Assembly: GCF_001696715.1 (NCBI RefSeq)
Contig: NZ_MBFM01000002.1
Span: 544,945-608,944 of the forward strand
DNA: 64,000 nucleotides
From: Thauera phenolivorans
GTDB lineage: Bacteria; Pseudomonadota; Gammaproteobacteria; Burkholderiales; Rhodocyclaceae
Direction of reading: 5' to 3'
The notes under the pieces were generated by a model, which saw only the letters and a program-made list of their open reading frames with translations, did no database searches and was not told the origin of the DNA. Made by a program: the position numbers and the translations under genes. The stretch's first letter is position 1; each line of letters begins with the position of its first letter. This document shows, piece by piece, positions 57,545 through 64,000 of the stretch.

Positions 57545-59905
57545 TCAGCGCCCATGCCAGTAGCGTGGTGCGCGCTCGCGTGCGGCGGACAGGGCGACGC
57601 CGTCGGCGCCGACCTCGACCAGGATCGCGCCCTGGCTGTCGGTGCGCCAGTTGCGCGCGCCCGCTTCGGCCCAGCGCGCCCACACCGCCGGATGCGGATG
57701 GCCGAAGGGGTTGCGGTAGCCCGCCGAATGGATCGCCGCCTCGGCCCGGACCGCATCGACGAAAGCCGGCGAGGACGAGGTCCGGCTGCCATGGTGGCCA
57801 ACCACCACCACCGAGCTGGCGAGCGCCGCCGCGCCTTGGCGGGCCAGCATCGCCGCCTCGCCCGCGCTGCCGAGGTCGCCAACCAGCAGCAGCGAGCCGC
57901 CCGGCGCCGCCACCCGCAGCACGCAGGACTGGTCGTTGTCGCGCCGCGCGTCGCCCTCGTCGTCGGGATGGAGCAATGCGAACTCGACCCCGTCCCACGC
58001 CCAGCGCTCGTCCACGCGGCAAGCGTGCAGCGGCCGGCCTTCTGCGCCGGCCGGCGTCGTCCCACCGGCGAACACCTCCCCCGTGTCGACCCCGGCCAGC
58101 ACGGCGCCGGCGCCGCCCACATGGTCGGCGTCGTCGTGCGAGAGCAGCAGCCGGTCCAGCCGCTCCACCCCGTTCGCCGCGAACCAGGGCAGCACCACGC
58201 GCGCGCCCGCGTCCGCCGACGGTCCGTAGGGCGGGCCGGCGTCGTACAGCAGATCGTGGCGCGCGGTCTGCACATGCACCGCCAGCCCCTGGCCGACGTC
58301 GAGCACCGTGGCGCGGAAGCTGCCCGCGGCCGGCCGCGGCGCCGGCCAACCGAACAGCAGCACGAGCACCACCAGCGCCGCCGGCCGGCCCGGCGTGCCG
58401 CGCGGCAGCAGGAGGAGCCCGACCGCCGCGGCGCCTGCGAGCACGAGCCAGGCAGGCGGCGCCGCCTGCTGCCACACCGCGCGCTCGAAGCCCGCCAGCC
58501 ATTCGAGCCACGCCATCATCGCGCCGAGGCAGGCGTGAGCGAGCACGAGCAGGGAATCCACCGGCAGCACCACGCCGAGCAGCACGAGCGGCGTCACCAC
58601 GTAGCTCACCAGCGGAATCGCCACCAGGTTGGCCGGCAGCGACACCAGCGAGAAGGCGTGGAAGAGCAGCAGCAGCGCGGGCACCAGAGCGAACTGCAAG
58701 GCGAGCTGAATCTTCAGCGCGATGCGCCAGCCCTGGCTTCGGCCGACCCCGTGGCGACCGGCGAGCAGATGGAGGATCACGCCGACCGCGGCGAAGGACA
58801 GCCAGAAGCCCGCGGCGAGCACCGCCCAGGGATCGACCACCAGCACCGCGCCGAGCGCGAACGCGAGGATGCGACCAGGACCGGGTTCGCGCCCGGCGAG
58901 CAGCGCGAGCGCCGCGGCCGCCAGCATGAGCAGCGCACGCTGCACCGGGATGCCGAGGCCGGCGAGCATCGCGTACGCCGTCGCCGCGATCAGCCCCGCC
59001 AGCGCGGCCATCCTGAGCGCCGCCAGCCGCAGGCTGAACGCCGGCACCCGACGCCACAGGCCACCGCAGACGATCCCTGCGACGAGCGCCACGAGCGAGA
59101 CGTGCAGCCCGGAGATCGCCACCAGGTGATTGACCCCGGTGCGCCGGAACACCTCCCACTGCGCAGGGGTGATCGCGCGCTGGTCGCCGACCGCCAGCGC
59201 CACGACGATGCCGGCGTAGGGCCGCTCGCCGAGCACCGCGAGCAGGCGCTCGCGCACCTCGCCGCGCCGCAGGTGCAGCCACTGCAGCGCGCCCGCCGGC
59301 TCGGCGTCGAGCCGTACCGCCTCGCCGCGCACATAGCCGGTGGCGCGGATACCGCGTTCGAGCAACCAGGCCTCGTAGTCGAAGCCGTGCGGATTGGCGA
59401 GGCCATGCGGCCGCTTGAGGCGGACGACGAAGCGCCAGCGCTCGCCGGCGCGCACCTGCGGCATCGCCTGCTCGCCGTCGCGCGCCGCGTACCACGACAG
59501 CGCGAGCCGGCGCGGCGCGCCGGCGGCGACGCCCTCGGGCTGGACCGGATCGAGCTCGAAGCCGAAGCGCACGCCGCGCGCGAACGGCTGCGGGAGGTCG
59601 GCGACGCGGCCGACGACGACGAGATCCTCGCCCTCGAGCGCGGCGGGCAGCGCGTCGGCGAGCCGCCACTCGGCGCGCAGCCCCGCCCACAGCCAGCCCG
59701 CGGCGAAGGCGAGCAGGACGAGCAGGAAAGGGATGCAGCCCGCCCTCCACCCAGCCACGGGCCGGCGCCAGCGGACGAGAAGAGCGAACAGCACGAGCGC
59801 CAGCCAGACCAGCGCCCCCGCGTGCAGCAGCGCGGGCGGCGGCAGCCCTTGGCTCTGCTGGAAGGCCCAAACACCGGCGGCGAAGACAACGGTTCTGATG
59901 CGCAT
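57545..59905 (-). CDS. ComEC/Rec2 DNA uptake channel
   Basis: A 786-aa protein. N-terminal membrane helices are followed by a DUF4131-type OB domain (70-220), the competence core (VNHLVAISGLHVSLVALVAG), further helices and a C-terminal metallo-beta-lactamase domain with LLSHDDADHVGGAGAVLAGV and VVVGHHGSRTSSS. It moves single-stranded DNA through the inner membrane during transformation. The start at 59905 (MRIRTVVF) is chosen; the open frame extends further but is non-coding in character. Confidence 0.93.
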   Translation of the reverse strand: MRIRTVVFAAGVWAFQQSQGLPPPALLHAGALVWLALVLFALLVRWRRPVAGWRAGCIPFLLVLLAFAAGWLWAGLRAEWRLADALPAALEGEDLVVVGRVADLPQPFARGVRFGFELDPVQPEGVAAGAPRRLALSWYAARDGEQAMPQVRAGERWRFVVRLKRPHGLANPHGFDYEAWLLERGIRATGYVRGEAVRLDAEPAGALQWLHLRRGEVRERLLAVLGERPYAGIVVALAVGDQRAITPAQWEVFRRTGVNHLVAISGLHVSLVALVAGIVCGGLWRRVPAFSLRLAALRMAALAGLIAATAYAMLAGLGIPVQRALLMLAAAALALLAGREPGPGRILAFALGAVLVVDPWAVLAAGFWLSFAAVGVILHLLAGRHGVGRSQGWRIALKIQLALQFALVPALLLLFHAFSLVSLPANLVAIPLVSYVVTPLVLLGVVLPVDSLLVLAHACLGAMMAWLEWLAGFERAVWQQAAPPAWLVLAGAAAVGLLLLPRGTPGRPAALVVLVLLFGWPAPRPAAGSFRATVLDVGQGLAVHVQTARHDLLYDAGPPYGPSADAGARVVLPWFAANGVERLDRLLLSHDDADHVGGAGAVLAGVDTGEVFAGGTTPAGAEGRPLHACRVDERWAWDGVEFALLHPDDEGDARRDNDQSCVLRVAAPGGSLLLVGDLGSAGEAAMLARQGAAALASSVVVVGHHGSRTSSSPAFVDAVRAEAAIHSAGYRNPFGHPHPAVWARWAEAGARNWRTDSQGAILVEVGADGVALSAARERAPRYWHGR

Positions 59906-60011
59906 GGCATCAATAATGCCAACGACATTGCCGTTACAACAAGCATCAAATCCGCCGCGCCGGGCACCCGCGGCCACCGGGCGCACTGCTAGAATCGCGC
60001 CGGACGACACC

Positions 60012-60554
60012 ATGCGCAGACGACTCCGACGCCTCCTCCCCGACCACGAAAGCGTGCGCAGCAACCGCTGGTTCCGGCCCTTCGCGAACACGCTGCTGCA
60101 CCCGCGCCTGTGGTATCTGAACCGCCACTCCGCCGCCGGCGCGGTGGCGGTGGGGCTGTTCTGCGGCCTCGTCCCCGGCCCGTTGCAGATGCTCAGCGCG
60201 GCGATCGCCTGCGTGCTGCTGCGGGTCAACCTGCCGCTCGCGCTGGTGTCGACGCTCTACAGCAACCCGTTCACGATCGTGCCGCTCTACGTCGCCGCCT
60301 TCGGCCTCGGCAACTGGGCGATGGGCGGCAATGGCGCCGACTTCATCCCGCCGCCCGAACTCGGCGGCCTGGGCCTGTCGACCTGGATGTCGGCAGTCAT
60401 CGACTGGATGGGGGAGCTGGGCAAGCCGCTCGCGCTCGGCCTCGTGCTGCTCGCCGCGAGCCTCTCGATCAGCGGTTACTTCATCGTGCGCGCGGCCTGG
60501 CGGTTGTGGCTGATCCGCACCTGGCGCCAGCGTCAGGCCGCGCGTCAGCGCTGA
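60012..60554 (+). CDS. DUF2062 domain membrane protein
   Basis: A 180-aa protein. Basic N-terminus (RRRLRRLLPDHESVR), then the DUF2062 core with GLFCGLVPGPLQML and STLYSNPFTIVPLYVAAFGL, and a final membrane helix. Unknown role, often near lipoprotein-export genes as here. Divergent from comEC. Confidence 0.88.
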   Translation: MRRRLRRLLPDHESVRSNRWFRPFANTLLHPRLWYLNRHSAAGAVAVGLFCGLVPGPLQMLSAAIACVLLRVNLPLALVSTLYSNPFTIVPLYVAAFGLGNWAMGGNGADFIPPPELGGLGLSTWMSAVIDWMGELGKPLALGLVLLAASLSISGYFIVRAAWRLWLIRTWRQRQAARQR

Positions 60555-60566
60555 ACGCGCCCGGCT

Positions 60567-61271
60567 TCAGACCAGGCGGCCGTCGTCGAGGCGCAGCGTG
60601 CGCTGCGCGCGGCGCGCCAGGCTCTCGTCGTGGGTGACGACGACGAAGCTGGTCGACAGGCGCTCGTTGAGCGACAGCATGAGGTCGAACACCGCCTCCG
60701 CAGTGCGACGGTCGAGGTTGCCGGTGGGCTCGTCGGCGAGCACGCAGGCCGGCTGCGTCACCAGCGCGCGGGCGATTGCGGCGCGCTGGCGCTCGCCGCC
60801 GGAGAGCTCGCCCGGCGTGTGATCCAGCCGGTGGCCGAGGCCCACCTCGCCGAGCATCGCCGCCGCCTGCTCGTCGGCCTGCGCCTTGTCCATGCGCCGG
60901 ATGTAGAGCGGCATGGCGACGTTCTCGAGCGCGCTGAATTCCGGGAGCAGGTGGTGGAACTGGTACACGAAGCCGAGCGAGGCGTTGCGCAGGCGGCCGC
61001 GTTCGGCCTCGGACAGGGTCGAGAAGTCGCGCCCCATCAGTCGCACCTTGCCGGCGCTGGCGACGTCGAGGCCGCCGAGCAGGTGCAGCAACGTGCTCTT
61101 GCCCGAACCCGAGGCGCCGACGATCGAGAGGCGCTCGCCGCGCGCCACCGCCAGATCCACGCCGGAAAGCACCCGCACCGCGTCGGCGCCCTCGCGGAAG
61201 CGCTTCTCCAGGCCCTCGCAGGCCAGCACCGCCGTATCGGCGGCGTTTCCGATCTTCGCTTGCTCACTCAT
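60567..61271 (-). CDS. lolD: Lipoprotein-releasing ABC transporter ATP-binding protein LolD
   Basis: A 234-aa ATPase. Walker A is [18 protein letters not shown], the Q-loop lies at [16 protein letters not shown], the signature is [16 protein letters not shown] and Walker B is [12 protein letters not shown]. With the LolC-type permease upstream (8-base overlap) it extracts outer-membrane lipoproteins to LolA. Confidence 0.95.
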   Translation of the reverse strand: MSEQAKIGNAADTAVLACEGLEKRFREGADAVRVLSGVDLAVARGERLSIVGASGSGKSTLLHLLGGLDVASAGKVRLMGRDFSTLSEAERGRLRNASLGFVYQFHHLLPEFSALENVAMPLYIRRMDKAQADEQAAAMLGEVGLGHRLDHTPGELSGGERQRAAIARALVTQPACVLADEPTGNLDRRTAEAVFDLMLSLNERLSTSFVVVTHDESLARRAQRTLRLDDGRLV

Positions 61272-62520
61272 AGCGCAGGGCCTCCGCCGGATTCACCTTC
61301 GATGCGCGCCAGCTCGGATAGAGCGCCGCCAGCAGGGTCAGCACGAAGGATACCGAGACGATGCCGATCACGTCCGCCGGCAGCACCTGCGAGGGCAGCT
61401 CGTTGATGTAGTAGATCTCCTTGTTCCACAGGGTGGCGCCGGTCAGCGTCTCCAGCGCCGGAATCACGATGTCGAGGTTGTGCGCGATCGCCAGCCCGCC
61501 GACGACCCCGGCGGCCAGGCCGACGAGGCCGATGATCGAGCCCTGCAGCACGAAGATCGCCATCACCGAGGCGGGACTCGCGCCCAGGGTGCGCAGGATC
61601 GCAATGTCGGCGTATTTCTCCTGCACCGCCATCACCAGAGTGGAAACGATGTTGAAGGCCGCCACCGCGACGATGAGGAACAGGATCAGGGTCATCATCG
61701 TCTTCTCGAGTGCCACCGCGCGGAAGAAGTTGGCGTGGCTGCGGGTCCAGTCGCTGACGATCAGGCCCGGCGTCGAGATCATGCCGGCGAGTTCGCGCGC
61801 CACCCGCGGCGCGGCGAACAGGTCGTCGAGCTTCAGGCGCACGCCGCTGACGCCGTCGCCCATGCGATACAGCGCCTGCGCGTCGGCCAGGTGCACCAGC
61901 GCGAGCGCCGAGTCGTACTCGAACATGCCCGCCTCGAAGATGCCGACCACCTCGAACTGCTTGACCCGCGGCAGCACCGCCGCCGGCGTCACCAGACCCT
62001 GCGGCGCGATCAGCGTCACCTTGTCGCCGGTGCGCACCTTCAGCGCGAGCGCGAGGTCGCGCCCGAGCAGGATGCCGAAGCGTCCCGCCTGCAGCGCGTC
62101 GAAGCTGCCCGACTGCATGTGACGGGCGAAGTCGGCGACCTTGTCCTCCTCCGCGGGGATGATCCCGCGCACCATCGTGCCGCGCACCGTCTGGTCGAAG
62201 GACAGCATGCCCTGCTCCTGCACGTAGGGCGCGGCCGCCTGCACCGAATCATGGCGCACGGCCTCGTCGGCGACCTGTTGCCAGGACGCCACCGGCTCGC
62301 CCGGGCTATGCACCTGGACGTGGGAGGCGACGCCGAGGATGCGCGTGCGCAGCTCCTCCTGAAAGCCGTTCATGACCGACAGCACCACGATCAGCGCGGC
62401 CACGCCGAGCGCGATGCCGAACATCGATACGAGGGAAATGAAGGAGATGAAGCGGTTGCGGCCCTGAGCACGCTTGCGCGAGCGGGTATAGCGCAGGCCG
62501 ACGAGAAATTCATAGCGCAT
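61264..62520 (-). CDS. lolC: Lipoprotein-releasing system permease LolC/E
   Basis: A 418-aa permease with four membrane segments (one N-terminal after [20 protein letters not shown], three C-terminal) and a large periplasmic domain at 45-270. The segment [20 protein letters not shown] is the family hallmark. Only one permease gene is present, so it may form a homodimer with LolD. Confidence 0.93.
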   Translation of the reverse strand: MRYEFLVGLRYTRSRKRAQGRNRFISFISLVSMFGIALGVAALIVVLSVMNGFQEELRTRILGVASHVQVHSPGEPVASWQQVADEAVRHDSVQAAAPYVQEQGMLSFDQTVRGTMVRGIIPAEEDKVADFARHMQSGSFDALQAGRFGILLGRDLALALKVRTGDKVTLIAPQGLVTPAAVLPRVKQFEVVGIFEAGMFEYDSALALVHLADAQALYRMGDGVSGVRLKLDDLFAAPRVARELAGMISTPGLIVSDWTRSHANFFRAVALEKTMMTLILFLIVAVAAFNIVSTLVMAVQEKYADIAILRTLGASPASVMAIFVLQGSIIGLVGLAAGVVGGLAIAHNLDIVIPALETLTGATLWNKEIYYINELPSQVLPADVIGIVSVSFVLTLLAALYPSWRASKVNPAEALRYE

Positions 62521-62643
62521 CGGATGGGAGGGGTCCGCGGACCGGGGTCGACAAGCCCGCCATTGTGCCGGGGATGGCTCCGCTTGGGAAAGCCGAATTG
62601 CGCAGCGGATGTAAGCGCTGCCCCTCCCCGTGGGCCGCCGCCT

Positions 62644-63207
62644 CTACGCGCGCTGCGGCTGCAGCAGCTCGATGCGGAACGCCGGCTCGTAGGGCGGCAC
62701 GTTGCATTCGATGATGTCGGCGGGCGCGATGTCGAGCCGCACGCCGACGACGTCGGTGCGCAGCGGCAGCAGGGTGGCGCCGCGGTCGGCCAGGGTCACG
62801 ACGCGGATCTCGGCCGGCTGCTTGCGCGCGAGGTATTCGATCGCGCGCAACAGCGAGTGGCCGGTGTACAGCACGTCGTCGACCACCACCAGGGTGTAGG
62901 CGGCGAGATCGAGCGCGGCGTGCTGCGCCTGCTCGGTGAGGCGGGTTTCCGGATAGAGCAGGCTGAGGTCGTCCGCGTAGCGCTTGATCGAGAGGTCGAG
63001 CCGTAGCGGCGGCGGCATCCCGTAGCGCCCGGTGAGCAGCGCGGTGAGGCGGTCGGCGAGCGGCGCGCCGCGGCGCAGGATGCCGATCACCGCCACCTTG
63101 TCGCGGCCGTTGAGCAGGCCGGCGGCCTGGCGCGCCATGTCGGCGACCACCCGATCGAGCTGCTCTGTGTCGTACAGGCAGGTGCGCTTGCCGGGAGGGC
63201 GGTCCAT
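62644..63207 (-). CDS. PyrR-like phosphoribosyltransferase
   Basis: A 187-aa protein with the PRPP-binding loop VVVDDVLYTGHSLLRAIEYL and a hood region resembling PyrR. It is not next to pyrB or pyrC, so an RNA-binding pyr attenuator role is doubtful; a uracil or other base phosphoribosyltransferase is as likely. The start at 63207 (MDRPPGKR) has a weak ribosome-binding site. Confidence 0.75.
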   Translation of the reverse strand: MDRPPGKRTCLYDTEQLDRVVADMARQAAGLLNGRDKVAVIGILRRGAPLADRLTALLTGRYGMPPPLRLDLSIKRYADDLSLLYPETRLTEQAQHAALDLAAYTLVVVDDVLYTGHSLLRAIEYLARKQPAEIRVVTLADRGATLLPLRTDVVGVRLDIAPADIIECNVPPYEPAFRIELLQPQRA

Positions 63208-63334
63208 ACTCACCTCTGACGTAAGGGGATGCGTTGCGCGCGAACGACGGCTGTGCCCGAAGCATAAGCGATGCGCACGGCTGGCTCCAGGCGCATCGAT
63301 CGCCCGCACCGCGAACCCGGGGAGGACCAGGCAA

Positions 63335-64000
63335 ATGATGGACGGCGAGCGCGCGCTACTGACCGACCTCTACGAACTCACCATGCTGCAGGCCTATTTC
63401 GACGAGGGCATGCACGACACCGCGGTCTTCGAACTCTTCGTGCGCGCCCTGCCCGCGCAGCGCAACTTCCTGCTCGCCGCCGGGCTCGAACAGGCCCTCG
63501 ACTACCTCGAGAACCTTCGCTTTCGCGAGGATGAGCTCGCCTGGCTGCGAGACAGCGGCCGCTTCCGCGACGACTTCGTCGATTGGCTGGCGGCTTTCCG
63601 CTTCAGCGGCGAGGTCCATGCGATGCGCGAGGGCACGGCCTTCTTCCCCGACGAACCGGTGCTGCGCGTCGAGGCACCGATCGGCGAGGCGCAGTTCGTC
63701 GAGAGCCGGCTGATCAACCTGATCAACTTCTCCAGCCTGATCGCCACCAAGGCGGCGCGCTGCGTGCTCGCCGCCCCGGGCAGGCTGCTGGTGGATTTCG
63801 GCCTGCGCCGCGCCCACGGCGCCGAGGCCGGGCTGCTCGCGGCGCGCGCGAGCTACCTCGCCGGCTTCGGCGGCACCGCCACCGTGCTCGCCGGCCAGCG
63901 CTTCGGCATCCCGGTGTTCGGCACCATGGCGCACTCCTACATCGAGGCGCACGCGCTCGAGCACGAGGCCTTCGAAGCCTTCTCCGCCTCCCAGCCGGCC
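63335..64000 (+). CDS. pncB: Nicotinate phosphoribosyltransferase (partial, C-terminus beyond window)
   Basis: The first 222 codons, cut by the right edge. It begins MMDGERALLTDLYELTMLQA, the type II PncB start, and has NLINFSSLIATKAAR and LLVDFGLRRAHGAEAGLLAA. It makes nicotinate mononucleotide in NAD salvage. GGAGGA lies 9 bases upstream. A second Met at 63338 is an alternative start. Confidence 0.92.
   Translation, partial: MMDGERALLTDLYELTMLQAYFDEGMHDTAVFELFVRALPAQRNFLLAAGLEQALDYLENLRFREDELAWLRDSGRFRDDFVDWLAAFRFSGEVHAMREGTAFFPDEPVLRVEAPIGEAQFVESRLINLINFSSLIATKAARCVLAAPGRLLVDFGLRRAHGAEAGLLAARASYLAGFGGTATVLAGQRFGIPVFGTMAHSYIEAHALEHEAFEAFSASQPA

Overview
The window is a high-GC chromosomal segment of a betaproteobacterium. 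The housekeeping set suggests Rhodocyclales (Thauera/Azoarcus-like): AcnA and AcnB back to back, an Orn / M48 protease / cytochrome c / RsgA run, ComEC, one LolC-type permease with LolD, and a TrmB-like / DusC / L31 group. The genus is inferred from gene content and composition only.

Layout. 1-12839 (minus) is one operon for a contractile injection particle of the extracellular (eCIS, Afp/PVC-like) type. In transcription order it holds a small unknown protein, a DUF4255 cap protein, a beta-rich unknown, sheath, tube, a second sheath-like protein, a second tube protein, a CIS tube (Afp7-like) protein, a DUF5908 peptide, a gpD-like hub, a gpV spike, a 600-aa protein with a C-terminal membrane segment, gp25, and a baseplate J-like protein cut by the window edge. 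The ATPase, tape measure, fibre and any cargo genes would lie left of position 1.

13149-17183 is a serine/threonine module: a LysR regulator divergent from sdaA (Fe-S serine dehydratase) and sstT (Na+/Ser-Thr symporter), then a threonine aldolase gene reduced to its two ends by an internal deletion. 17240-18631 is a Tat-like lipoprotein hydrolase. 18674-23000 (minus) is a TonB receptor / periplasmic binding protein / diguanylate cyclase operon with overlapping genes.

23208-32631 is an accessory, defence-like island. It carries a single 1290-aa protein joining a methyltransferase, a PLD-type nuclease, an SF2 helicase, an S24-like domain and DUF3427 (SauUSI-like type IV restriction architecture with extra domains). 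Next comes a membrane-protein gene broken by two independent insertions of the same ISAs1-family element, each with its own perfect 10-bp target duplication. A degenerate nuclease-like fragment and a membrane-anchored Mrr-like endonuclease follow.

32785-64000 is mostly core genome: a GlxA/FtrA-type regulator divergent from a secreted MBL-fold protein; acnB and acnA divergent around two 80-bp REP-like elements; a ParDE-like toxin-antitoxin pair; SEC-C and YkgJ metal-cluster proteins; a thioredoxin-like/CcdA fusion; an S4 protein; an Ap4A phosphorylase; a TrmB-like protein and DusC; rpmE with a clear promoter and terminator; an ArnT-like glycosyltransferase with pgi; orn, an M48 protease, cytochrome c and rsgA; comEC; DUF2062; lolC-lolD; a PyrR-like phosphoribosyltransferase; and the start of a nicotinate phosphoribosyltransferase. 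No rRNA, intact tRNA or CRISPR array was seen.
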